DNA from: Larix kaempferi
Lineage: Eukaryota; Streptophyta; Pinopsida; Pinales; Pinaceae
Direction of reading: 5' to 3'
Assembly (NCBI GenBank): GCA_027924585.1
Contig: BSBM01001719.1
Coordinates: 10,869,001 to 10,933,000 of the forward strand
DNA length: 64,000 bases
Shown here: in pieces, positions 1 to 10,122 of the stretch
Layout: every line of letters starts with the position of its first letter
Numbering within the stretch: the first letter of the stretch is position 1
Notes under the pieces: model-generated
Told to the model about the DNA's origin: nothing
Databases searched by the model: none
Seen by the model: only the letters and a program-made list of their open reading frames with translations
Position numbers and translations under genes: made by a program

Positions 1-922
1 TCTGAAAATTGTCAATGGAGCAACGGGCAATTGTTGATTGATGATATGAGGTAATTGTGATGTGAGAAAACCACGATTTCCTGTGTGGAGGAGTAATCAA
101 ATTGTAGAGAGGATCCATCGCTACTGCAAAGAGGGTCCATAATTCATTGCAGTTCACTGTTGGATCTGCGACTACCGCGAGCCTCGAGCCTACTAGGGTG
201 TGGTACTGCTACACTACCGCGGGATGCGAGTCTGATAGGGCATGGTACTCTAGTATAGGGCGTGGAACTTTGGACAATTGAGCACTACCGCGAGACGCAA
301 GTCTACCCAAGTGCGGTACCCCTAAACTACCGTGAGACGAGACACTGCGAGGGTGCGGTAGTTACGCGCTTTTCTGTGCTGGTGTGTATGACGCTGAGTA
401 ATCATGGGTCAAGAAAGAAACCTTAAACAGTTCTAGAGAGAAGTGAAACAACTCAAAAGAAAGAATCAAAATCAATATGGAGTGTCTCCAGTTGCAGCTA
501 AAGAACCTTTGCTAAAGGATCAGCATGCAGAAATAGACCAAATCAATGGAGAATTTGAAGAAATAGATGCAATATTGAAAAGATTAATGCTTGTTCTGCC
601 ATCTTTCTTAGGTAAATTTTTTGAAATTTGGGCAATTAAAATGGAAGGATTGCATGGTTCAGTAGATCTATGGCAATATGTACAAAATGGTTTTGTTGAT
701 TCTCATGATAAGAGAAGAGGTGCACTAGCATTATACCTTATTCACTCAGCGCTAGATGAAAGTACTTTGTCCTATATTTTATATGAATTTGGTGAAGTAC
801 ACAATGCAAAAATGTTTTGGGATATTCTAGAAATGGAGTTTGGTGTGAAGAGCAGATATATGGATGAGTCACAGCCTAACAAACCTGCAAAAGCAGAAGT
901 TGGTGAACCTCACTTTGTTGAA
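1..922 (+). mobile_element. Truncated second copy of the gag-only Copia element
   Basis: This stretch is nearly identical to 2518-3441 inside the complete element at 1343-4337: the same leader, the same GC-rich stem-loop cluster and the same gag start. Homology stops abruptly at about 922, just after the codons for FVE, and the sequence then continues into an unrelated repeat that also lies at 35304-35445. A few bases (AATT) are shared at the junction, which suggests an illegitimate join. The left part lies outside the window. Confidence 0.85.
165..375 (+). repeat. Cluster of GC-rich inverted repeats, copy 1
   Basis: Several units have the form CTACCGCGAG, then 20-30 bases, then GTGCGGTA. 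TACCGC and GCGGTA are complementary, so each unit can form a stem-loop. The cluster lies directly upstream of the gag start at 404 and recurs at 2690-2880. GC content is far above the AT-rich surroundings. Confidence 0.7.
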
Positions 923-994
923 TTTAAATTTTACCAAAAACAAATTTACAGGATTCCGACTAAAACCCACCTTAAAATAAAAAATGTAGAATAA
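404..994 (+). pseudogene. Truncated Copia gag-like reading frame, copy 1
   Basis: The frame starts at the ATG at 404 (MGQERN...) and has one early in-frame stop, eleven codons in; it is then open to 994. It covers the N-terminal part of a UBN2/DUF4219-like Copia Gag: the tract WAIKMEGLHGSVDLWQYV is followed by a leucine-rich helix region and KMFWDILEMEFG. From about 922 the codons come from the adjoining repeat, so the last 20 or so residues are not Gag. The early stop is not at the same codon as the stops in copy 2 (2922-4049), so both copies decayed independently from an open ancestor. Family assignment rests on the dLWqyv...aWdiL pattern and is likely, not certain. Confidence 0.6.
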
Positions 995-1065
995 ATAGAC
1001 TACTCCTTTATTTTATGGATATAGTTTCAAATTTAAAATAAATAATTATAAAAAATATGATAATT
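921..1065 (+). repeat. Dispersed repeat, related to both flanks of the WRKY gene
   Basis: This segment (AAATTTTACCAAAAACAAAT onwards, including AATAAATAGACTACTC) matches 35304-35445 closely and 32980-33105 more weakly. At 35 kb it lies just before the second copy of the 4434-5216 segment, so both loci share the same order of parts. Here the locus is additionally interrupted by the Copia element. Confidence 0.7.
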
Positions 1066-1337
1066 TCTTGTGAGTTTAAAATTGAGCAACTTATAATAAG
1101 TAAAGATTTGGTTTGTCAAATGTATTTTATTGTGTGTGATTAGCCTGTTTTGTTGTCTCTAATATATCTTTTTTCACTATCTGAATTGTAGTCATAGAAA
1201 GTCCTTTGTAAAAATAGAATAAGTCTAAAAATACTATAATTACAACTTTTTTATAAGTGTTTAATCAAATCCAGTAATGGTTTTTTTAAGAAATCTGAAT
1301 TTTGTGCTAAATAGTGATTTTAGATTTTAAGAATGTT
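1066..1337. other. Non-coding stretch between repeat and Copia insertion
   Basis: AT-rich sequence without a recognisable gene. It has no counterpart in the 35-kb copy of the locus, where the two repeat parts are almost contiguous, so it was gained here or lost there. Confidence 0.5.
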
Positions 1338-1342
1338 AGATG
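1338..1342. repeat. Target-site duplication AGATG, left
   Basis: AGATG directly precedes the 5' LTR and is repeated exactly at 4338-4342, directly after the 3' LTR. Confidence 0.9.
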
Positions 1343-1582
1343 TGTTAGAGATAATGTAGAAATGATAGGCAGGTATCTAGCTGATGGGTTGATGTGTACT
1401 TTCTATGCTTAGCATGTAGAGGTTTGAGATCCACCTTTCTTGGATCTATGATCTGGTTTGTTATGATGTTTGTCATCTATATATTGTAACTATTTCTTCG
1501 TTAATAATTCAATTGGTTTTACACCATTCCAGTGTGTGTGCGAGCCTTTCGCTCTGCACTTCCTCCTCTCCAATTCTTAATT
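1343..1582 (+). repeat. 5' LTR of gag-only Copia element
   Basis: Starts TGTTAGAGATAATG and ends CAATTCTTAATT just before the primer-binding site. It matches 4098-4337 with about ten substitutions and no indels. Confidence 0.92.
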
Positions 1583-1595
1583 TGGTATCAGAGCC
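1583..1595 (+). promoter_or_regulatory. Copia primer-binding site
   Basis: TGGTATCAGAGCC is complementary to the 3' end of plant initiator Met tRNA and is the standard minus-strand priming site of Copia elements. It directly abuts the 5' LTR. Confidence 0.93.
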
Positions 1596-2689
1596 ACCAA
1601 TTGTGGCCTGTTGTGAGTAGCCCAAAGTGGCCTGTTGTGAGGAGCCCATTGTGGCCTGATTGTGAGAGCCTTTAGTGACCTGCTGTGCCTTATTGGCCTG
1701 TTGTTGTGAATACCCATTGTGGCTGGCTGTGATTGCCTGGAGATCCATGAATGCTGAGAAGCCCATTGAGGTGTGCTGTGAGGAGATCGCTAAAGGAGCC
1801 TCTCTGTGTGAAATCATAGATATTTAGTGTGTTCTCTACTACGTTCAATGTCAATGCTGAAGTTTCTTACTGGCTGGTGCCTACGCTGCCTGCTTGAAGA
1901 ATTCGTGGGGATTCTGGTGCTGAATTAGAAGCTATTATTGCACTCTCCCTCTCGTACAATTGGCTGGACGTAGAGTTATTTGTTGTATGGTGAAGTTAAG
2001 GTGTCCCGATGTTCAGTTTGTGAGTTTCCCGCAAGGTAAAGATCCATGCCATTATTCAAAGGAGCAGTTGTACTTTTGCATCAGAGAGAGAGGTCATTGA
2101 TTGAAGCCGTTGTGCTTGGAAGAGAATCTATGAACTGCTGTGTTGTTTGACATTGAAATAAGAGGAGTTGCTGCATCAGATTTGAGTGGGGTCATCTTGC
2201 TGAAGATTGTTGGAGGTTTGATTTTTTGCTGCCCATACCACGGTGTTCGCTATGAAGGAGCCGTCCTGCATGTGTTGGTTTGATGCAACGTGCTATTTCT
2301 GTAAGGAGTCGCCTGTTTGGAGAATAAAGGAGTCGTCGTTCTCTGCAGAAAACAGAGAAGACTCACCAGATCTGAAAGACGTCAGTGAGAGATCGCTGAC
2401 AGTAATTTTTGATCGCCCAGTTTCCCACGCTGAAAGAGAATTGATGATATACATGGTGCCATCGTTGAGGAGATCGCTGCAAGGAGAGAGACATTGTTGA
2501 TGTACAGGCTGAGACATCTCTGAAAATTGTTAATGGAGCAACAGGCAACTGTTGATTGATGATATGAGGTAATTGCGACGTGCAAAAACCACGATTTCCT
2601 ATGTGGAGGAGTAATCAGATTGCAGAGAGGATCCATCGCTACTGCAGAGAGGGTCCATAATTCATTGCATTTCACTGTCGGATCTTCGA

Positions 2690-2880
2690 CTATCGCGAGC
2701 CTCGAGCCTACTAGGGCGCAGTACTGCTACACTACCATGGGATGCGAGTCTGATAGGGCACGGTACTCTAGTACAGGGAACGGCAGTTTGGACAAGTGAG
2801 CACTACCGCGAGATGCAAGTCTGCCCAAGTGCGGTACCCCTGAACTACCGCGAGACGAGACACTGCGAGGGCGCGGTAGT
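2690..2880 (+). repeat. Leader stem-loop cluster, copy 2
   Basis: Same repeat family as 165-375. The clearest member has ACTACCGCG at 2844-2852 and its perfect 9-base complement CGCGGTAGT at 2872-2880, with a 19-base loop. It lies 40 bases upstream of the gag ATG at 2922. Confidence 0.75.
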
Positions 2881-2921
2881 TACATGCTTTTCCGTGCTGG
2901 TGTGTATGACGCTGAGTAATC

Positions 2922-4049
2922 ATGGGTCAAGAAAGAAACCTCAAATAGTTCCGGAGAGAACTGAAACAACTCAGAAGAAAGAATCAAAATCAATATGGAG
3001 TGTCTCCAGTTGCAGCTAAAGAACCTTTGCTAAAGGATCAGAATGCAGAAATAGACCAGATCAATGGAGAATTTGAAGAAATAGATGCAATATTGAAAAG
3101 ATTAATGCCTGTTCTGCCATCTTTCTCAGGTAATTTTTTTTAAATTTGGGCAATTAAAATGGAAGGATTGCATGGTTCAGTAGATCTATGGCAATATGTA
3201 CAAAATGGTTTTGTTGATTCTCATGATAAGAGAAGAGGTGCACTAGCATTATACCTTATTCACTCAGCGCTAGATGAAAGTACTTTGTCCTATATTTTAT
3301 ATGAATTTCATGAAGTACACAATGCAAAAATGTTTTGGGATATTCTAGAAATGGAGTTTGGTGTGAAGAGCAGATATATGGATGAGTCACAGCCTAACAA
3401 ACCTGCAGAAGTAGAAGTTGGTGAACCTCACTTTGTTGAATGCAACCCTTTAGTTGTTGCAATACAATTTGAAACTGAAATTGAAAATAGACTCAGATAT
3501 GATGAAGAAATTCTAACTGAACTTGAAAATATTGCTATCAAGAATGAAATGAAATTTATTCTTGAAATGATGAATGGTGAAGAAGGTTCATTATCTGTTG
3601 AGTGTAATGGGGATGCCAATGCTATAAATATTGTTGAAACACTGAAATCTAAGATTGCAGTTGAAAGCAACCATGTTGATGCTGTAAGTGAAGAAGGGGA
3701 CATCATTCATGTCTTGACACTGCTGACCCATGAGCCAATGTTGCAGAATTCCACTGCACGGAATACAGCTGATTGTAGACGAACCTGGATGAAAATTACT
3801 AATTTTGCAGAATGTATTGAACCTGAAGGAAGATCCAGGACAGCAGAGGCCCAACCAAATAATAGAATGCACTATACATCAATGTGTGAAGACTTCAAGC
3901 TCTCAAACTGGAAGAGCAGAAAACGGGAAAACATAAACAAATATTATCTGACAGCAACTAAGGTCAAAATGAAGAAGAAGGAGGATTGTAGAGTTCAAAG
4001 TTTGGAGTCCCAGAAGATTAAATTATTAAATTGCTTTGATGATTTGTAA
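2922..4049 (+). pseudogene. Copia Gag-like protein, no pol domains
   Basis: The start MGQERNLK is shared with copy 1. The frame spans 375 codons with two in-frame stops, one after MGQERNLK and one after the GNFF codons (about 3139); from the Met at 3159 it is open for 296 residues. The first half resembles the UBN2 Gag of plant Copia elements (GLHGSVDLWQYV, then KMFWDILEMEFG). The second half is acidic then basic (ESNHVDAVSEEGD, later KSRKRENINKY) and I recognise no zinc knuckle, protease or polymerase in it. Gag would package element RNA into cytoplasmic particles. Copy 1 keeps Q and E at the two positions where this copy has stops, so the defects are secondary. Confidence 0.7.
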
Positions 4050-4086
4050 GCCTAGAATTACAGGCATATTGTGATCCATTTCTACA

Positions 4087-4097
4087 TTAAGGGAGGA
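4087..4097 (+). promoter_or_regulatory. Polypurine tract of gag-only Copia element
   Basis: TTAAGGGAGGA directly before the 3' LTR is the expected plus-strand priming site. Confidence 0.75.
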
Positions 4098-4337
4098 TGT
4101 TAGAGATAATGTAGAAATGATAGGCATGTATCTAGCTGATAGGTTGATGTGTACTTTCTTTGCTTAGCATGTAGAGGTTTGAGATCCACCTTTCTTGGAT
4201 CTATGATCTGGTTTGTTATGATGTTTGTCATCTATATATTGTAACTATTTCTTCATTAATAATTGAATTGGTTTTACACCATTCCAATGTGTGCGCAAGC
4301 CTTTGGCTCTGCACTTCCTCTTCTCCAATTCTTAATT
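4098..4337 (+). repeat. 3' LTR of gag-only Copia element
   Basis: Same 240-bp length and termini as the 5' LTR. It is followed at 4338-4342 by the duplicated target AGATG. Confidence 0.92.
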
Positions 4338-4433
4338 AGATGAAAATGAGTTGAAAATTGTATCCTTTCACGACGGAAATATATTTATGCTTAATCTGAA
4401 AACGCCAAACTGCAGTGAAAGGAATGGTGCAAC

Positions 4434-5216
4434 AGTACGACAATAAGGCGAATCCGTAGTCTGTGGTCCCTGGTGTGGATGAGCATAACACTCTTACACG
4501 TAGGCTGTGTTACCTCGTGATCTTCTCGATGGTTTGACCAACAAATAAAAAATTTAAAACTTTTAGATAACTCATTGTTTATGTTCTGAGAAAGACAAGT
4601 GTAAAGAGGCTTTGGAGGAGAAGGATGCTGCAAAGAAAGTCAAGGCGCGTGGCAGAAAAAAAGGAAGTGCGAACGCTAAGAAGAGATATACACGCAGCGC
4701 GCAAGGTGGAGTTTTCGGGTGATGGAAATTTAAGTGAATCCAGAGTCAGTTTATTATGTCAACATTATCGTAGAAGTCTTTGTGGATGTATACCCTCAAA
4801 TTGGTATCTTGTCTTTTTAGTGGCCATGTGAGCATATTCATATGAAGTTCAAAAGGGTCAGGGAGGTTTAGGTTATGATCAATAAAGTTTTATTACATAG
4901 ATGCAAAAAAAGTAGTCATGTCATATAAGGAACATTGATTAAGATGGGATGGTATGATGAAGTGGTGTGGTTAAAAAATAAGGGATCATATTTTATAAAT
5001 GATTTTTCAGTGTTAGGGTAAATAAAGTGTCTCATATTTGAAGTGTATGTTGGGTGGTAAATGACATTCATATTTAGAGTTCATGAATAGGTCCCTTCAA
5101 AAGGACAAGCATGATATTGGTGACTTAATTTGGTCGTGATATTGGTGACTTAATTTGGTTTGTTAAATCAATTTTATAGGTTGATGGGTTGGAAGTGTAT
5201 ATAATTTAATAAACAA
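4434..5216 (+). repeat. Duplicated segment, copy 1 (partner 35457-36304)
   Basis: About 780 bp closely match 35457-36304. Copy 1 has a local tandem duplication of GATATTGGTGACTTAATTTGG (5113-5160) absent from copy 2. Copy 2 has a 78-bp tandem duplication absent here. A short lysine-rich frame lies near the start (see 4598-4723). The partner lies 1.1 kb downstream of the WRKY gene, so this may be the 3' flank of a lost WRKY paralogue. Confidence 0.85.
4598..4723 (+). pseudogene. Exon-like lysine-rich open frame, product unknown
   Basis: After a possible splice acceptor (GTTTATGTTCTGAG) an open frame of about 40 codons runs EKDKCKEALEEKDAAKKVKA, then GRKKGSANAKKRYTRSAQ, then stop. It is highly charged and looks like a basic, possibly nuclear or nucleic-acid-binding, C-terminal exon. 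In the copy at 35620 a run of seven A is five A, so the frame shifts and ends in RKRKCER. I recognise no family. It could be a gene fragment carried by the duplication or a chance frame. Confidence 0.3.
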
Positions 5217-6391
5217 GAGCTACAAGGTGGCAATGTCCCCGCAGTTGTTAATAGCAATAATAGATATTGGTACAAGACAAAAGCTATAGAAATATGATAG
5301 TCTTGTCACAATAACAATAATAGATATTGGTATAAGACACAAGCTATACACCAAACAAGCGTACAACAAAACAAAGCAGGCAGAGTGCGGTGGAAAACAA
5401 ACATACACCAAGGACAAGTGGCATATGTGTCGGCTTCTCTTTTCAACAGCTGTATGCATTGTATTTCATGGATTTGCCTAATTTGGTGGTTAACCCCAGC
5501 TGACCCAAGTCCATCGAGCATTTTAAGTCTATGGGTTTTGAAAAACAATTCTTGAAGTTTCCTTGCTTAACTAATACCACCGCCCAACGATTCTTAAAAA
5601 ATAAGAAGTGCCAAATACATTAGGTAATTTTTTTTTCACCCAATGGGAAAGGGTATGCCAAAGATAAATACTATTTTCATTCTAACTTCATACCTCATAC
5701 ATTCATATGCTACAGGGTCTTACATTATTTGTTGATAGCAAGAGTTTTTTCAAGGAATGAGAAAGCTAAGATCTGAGCATGATATTTCTTGACGTATATT
5801 TTGTGTTTTTTTGTTTAACATCACCGTATTTTTATCATGGCACATTGGTATTAATCAATGGATGCTAATGAAGGAACTGAAACTTAGAACTTCAGACCTC
5901 ATAGATTTACCTGAGCTCAAGCATGCCTTGTTTCTTTCTTCGCTAACTTGTTTGCTTGTTCCATATGGTTTTGTAAATGTCTAAACATGGTTGTATGAAG
6001 CCATTTTTGTGAAATAATAATCGAAAACACCTTCTCCTAGCCATTTATTCTCATTTTGTCCATTATCTTTCTTTCATTTACATTCCGCAAGTGTATATTC
6101 CTATTTATTTCAACATTTTTATTATATCAATTTTAGGTTTATTCTTTATTTATTTGATTAATAGTTCTTTTTTATGTTGATTTTGTAGCTTTTGCTTATG
6201 ATTTTTCCTAATAAATGATGAACACAACTAAATAAATAAAACATTTATATAGAGGCGCATATTGGTTCATTTAGAATTGTACTGCAAAAGCCAAAGAGAA
6301 TGGGCCATTGTGACAAGGGGAACTAGGCCAGTGCGATCCTAACCATCGATTGACCATCATTGGACGCAACATGTGCACTTACTTCACCCGC
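5217..6391. other. Gene-poor AT-rich stretch
   Basis: No recognisable gene. A local tandem duplication with a 60-bp period lies at 5256-5350 (AATAATAGATATTGGTA, twice). Short frames here have no family signature. Confidence 0.5.
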
Positions 6392-7215
6392 CACTATACA
6401 AAAAGGAAAAATCATGTGCAGGTTTTGCGTTATGTCGAGGTCTATACAAAGACTTGCATTTAATCTTAATATGTAATTTGTTTATGATATATATATACAT
6501 AAAAAATAAAAAAGATGTAAATTTTTTAATCTTAATTTGTATATATATATAAAATTAAAAAAATATATATTATTTTTTATAAGGTTTATACTCTTAGAAC
6601 TTATAACCTTATCTAAAAAGTAATTGAAAAATTACATATTACAATAAGAACATATAATTTTTTAACAAATAATAATAATGATAATATTATTATTATTATT
6701 ATTAAAATAAAATATCTCTCTATATATGATAATACAAAATTTGACAAATAAAAAAAAATAAGTATCAAATTTATATATAAATAGAAATATTATAATTAAA
6801 ATATTATTACAATTTAATAAGTTTTAAAATTAAGTCAAATTATCATCTAACTAATCTAAACAACAATATCCCATAATGGTATACATCGGCTTTTGGAGAA
6901 ACTCTCTCTGATTTGCCAAAACACTAAATTTTAGAAGATAAAACAAGCCATAAATTATTGACTCTTGGACATTGCAGGTTGAAACCTGGACTAAATACAA
7001 TTTTTTTTAGATAAAGGTGAGAATCGATAAAAAAAAAAATTATTTAAAAAGAATAAAAAAGGAAAAAAGGAAAAATTGTGTGTAGTTTTTGCATTATGTT
7101 GAGGTATATACAAGGTTCTGCATTTGCATTACAGATGACTCCAGTCAGGGGCTAAAGTTGACGGGCACCCTTACCCATTAGCCAAATTTTTTTTGACGGT
7201 TTTCTTTGTATAGTG
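6392..7215. mobile_element. CACTA-like non-autonomous DNA transposon
   Basis: The left end CACTATACAAAAAGG and the reverse complement of the right end (TTTCTTTGTATAGTG) share CACTATACAAA as terminal inverted repeats. The right terminus, read inward, has the AAACCGTCAAAAAAAATTTG character usual for plant CACTA (En/Spm) ends. Flanking triplets are CGC and CCC, so the expected 3-bp duplication is imperfect. Within it, a roughly 64-bp subterminal block (6400-6465) recurs at 7064-7127. The 824-bp interior is AT-rich and has no transposase. Confidence 0.5.
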
Positions 7216-10074
7216 CCCTTCATATGACGTCTAATATTAATTTTTACCCATTATAATTCATTATGTTGTTTTGTGTATTAACCAATTACCGGAATTGACG
7301 TTTCATGTAAAAAACAGGTATTTTCATAAGACTATCGAATTACCGGAATTCTCGGGACTTGTAAAACTTTCTGCTGATATTTTCATAAGACTATCGAATT
7401 ACCAGAATCGGTCCGGTGGGTGCAGAAGGTGGTGCATCAACTGCAAGGATGTATTTGACGTATCCATTAAAATAATAATGGTTTAAACTTATATATGCAC
7501 GCTATAATATGTAAAAGCATGGATATGCAAAATATATTTTGATAATTTTATTTTTTGTTCAAAACCAGCAGAACTGACATAAACTGTCATGGTATAGCTA
7601 CTATGGTAGCTACTCTGTGTTAGATTCCAATATTCTTCTATGTTGGAAAGGATGTCTCCATGCGAGCTCATAAGTGAAACCTCTCTCCTCCTATCGGTAT
7701 TCGAACCTCATCAGCGTAATGACATATCCCAGAGATAAATTTAAGGAAATGGAATTCTGACTAAAGAGTAATCACCATTTGAGATTCCCAATGAATAAAA
7801 TGTTGTTTCATCGGACCCATCCAAATGATGTTTGACTATATCAAAATATGAAATTAGAAGGTTTTGAGTGTACCAACCAAACAAGAACCATAAAATTCTC
7901 TGCTTTCTTGCTTGGAGTTTGATCAGTTTATAATTTTGTTCACTTTCGTCTACTGTATTATGATATCATCAAAAATTTATTATTAACACTGTTGCTGATC
8001 TTTTGTGAAAAGAGAGAATTAGAAAAAAACCAAAATACAAATCGGAATTTTTGACAAACCAAAGACTTTCCTTCAATGCATAAACAAACAAGCAAACACA
8101 GTAATATTACAATTAACAACAATAATAAACATATCCAGCATCCAAATCTGCCAAAAAGGAAAGTTCCAGGCATCCAAACATATCCCATGACATTCTCTAT
8201 CTCACATCGTCTTTCCCCCCCTCCCATTTAGTCACATTTAAAATCAATACCTCTACATGGATAGGTATAGCATGATTGGCGAGTCAAAAAGGAGGAATAG
8301 TCCTATCAAGATATGGTCTATGAATCCTAAAGTATGAGTATAGAGCCGATGCAGTGATGATATCTAGAAGAACTATGCATTTGTTACATGTCCACTAAGT
8401 CTCAGTCAAAGCTAGCCCCTGATAGTTGCAGAGAGATCTTGAATGGAGGGGGAGCAATCATCAATATCAACAGGTAAGAAATGACCCTGGTCCTGTAATG
8501 GCTCGCTGCTCTCTCCATATTTCGTTGAACCAAGGAAAATTGGGAAGGAATAAGAGGAAGAATAAGCTTATCACCATAATAAAATGCAGGGGAACCCATC
8601 CCAATCAACCTGCTAATGATGAAGGCCATCAAAATGCCGCTCATCTTGTTTTAATTCAATTTGCGCGATACCATGGTTTATAAGGATTACATAGTTTAAA
8701 CTTTATACTATATTTCCTTCCCCTGTGCTTTAAATAAGGGATACCAGGAGAAGGCATTTGCTCAAACGAGGTGGAATCCCACTGGAGAAAAATAAATGGG
8801 GTATGGGGTTAATTTCCAAACCTGCCAAAAAGGAAACCAAGCTAGGATGGGCTGGGAATAAGAGTTCATAAATCATCCATAAGGATCTGGAGAGCAAAAA
8901 TTGGGTTGGAGCAAGGCCTATGCAGATGGAAACCAGGCCATGCTTGGCCGAACAATATAAACATACGATTGTAAAGTAATTGAGCACCAAAAAAACTATA
9001 AACAGTTCTTACTTTTGACATAAGCAGGAGTATGAAGACCAAAAATTACTACATGACTGAAACGGGAAAATTAACACCTGATAACTATGAGCTTGTTGAC
9101 ATTGGAGGAGAGTAATTGTCTAAAGGATTCAGGATGGGAACTTTCCCTTATGATTCGAGGCAGAAAGCTCGATGCCCATATTCTAGATAATGGCATCCAT
9201 TCCGATCTTTATATTCACAATGTCTTCTTTCATTTCCGCCAGTTCTATTAGAATGATGGAGCAGTCATTATCCTTGAGACGCATATCGCAGGAAACAAAT
9301 AGGAAGACATGCCAATAAAGACCCATAATTTTACAGTACTCAGTCTGCAAGGTTCGACTGGAACTAAAAATTGGCTGCCATGGAAAAAGTTTGTCCTCCA
9401 TAGACAGATTCGAGCTATTGGATGCAAGTCAGGTAGCGAATTCTGCTCTGGTCCAAGGAAAACAAGCAGGGTCGCTCCCCATAACCCTCCCACCACCACG
9501 ATGCAGCAAAGGCTCCCCCATCTCATTGTTATTTATTGGCCTACTATCCACTAGACTACAAAGAATTTAACACTGATTCGAAGCCTGAAGCAATCGAAGT
9601 TGATTGTTAAGCCTAGAGAGAGCCCACCGGATTCCCAGCTACCTTGAACGAGAAGCACGGGAAGAGAGGTTAGGAGATGACCACAAAGACCAAGAAAATG
9701 ACCGCCATAAGCCTCCTCTATTGTTCTGAATAAAAGGCATCCACCAGTCATGACAACAATGGTGTCGGATGCAGTTCATGACCACATCAATAGTGTAACA
9801 GTGAATCCCCACAAGAGTTGAACAGCGTACCACCCACCACCAGATGGAAAATAAATGGTGCTAGGCTCCCAGGCTGTAACTGTTCAAAATTTCAACCAAA
9901 TTTATTAACTAATCGTTGGAGTCTGGAAAGATTTGATGTGAACCCAGAACCCGAATTTAATATGAGAATTGAGATAGCCGCCAGATGGATATGTGTAGAC
10001 AGGTTGACAATTTGAGGTGGACTTCTTTTAATGCAGTAGGTGAAAACAATTCATCCATTCACGGTTGTAGTTGC

Positions 10075-10078
<4 letters not shown>
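7216..10078. other. Unassigned sequence with short non-homologous frames
   Basis: No gene could be recognised on either strand. A 59-bp-period tandem duplication (TTTTCATAAGACTATCGAAT) lies at 7319-7408. From 8400 to 9560 the base composition is less AT-rich and several frames of 70-90 codons overlap on both strands; none shows a motif I can name, so this could be decayed element or gene sequence. Confidence 0.4.

Positions 10079-10119
<41 letters not shown>
10079..10119. repeat. (TA)n microsatellite
   Basis: An almost pure TA dinucleotide run of about 40 bp. Confidence 0.97.

Positions 10120-10122
<3 letters not shown>

Larger units (their letters stand above)
1343..4337 (+). mobile_element. 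Non-autonomous gag-only Ty1/Copia retrotransposon
   Basis: A complete insertion of 2,995 bp: two 240-bp LTRs (1343-1582, 4098-4337), a primer-binding site TGGTATCAGAGCC at 1583 typical of plant Copia elements (initiator Met tRNA), a 1.3-kb leader, one Gag-like frame, a purine-rich tract before the 3' LTR, and a 5-bp target duplication. No protease, integrase or reverse transcriptase is present, so it must depend on enzymes supplied in trans. I count 10 differences between the LTRs over 240 bp, about 4 %, so the insertion is not recent. The LTRs start with TG but end ATT where CA is usual. Confidence 0.92.

Noticed and set aside
7271-7486. 71-codon plus-strand frame with partly repeated peptide
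   Set aside because: It spans a 59-bp tandem duplication that shifts frame and shows no family signature.
9309-9554. Short plus-strand frame with a serine/threonine-rich tail
   Set aside because: A minus-strand frame overlaps it fully and neither shows homology; not supported as a gene.
8400-9560. Possible multi-exon gene in a less AT-rich block
   Set aside because: No frame on either strand gave a recognisable motif or consistent splice pattern.
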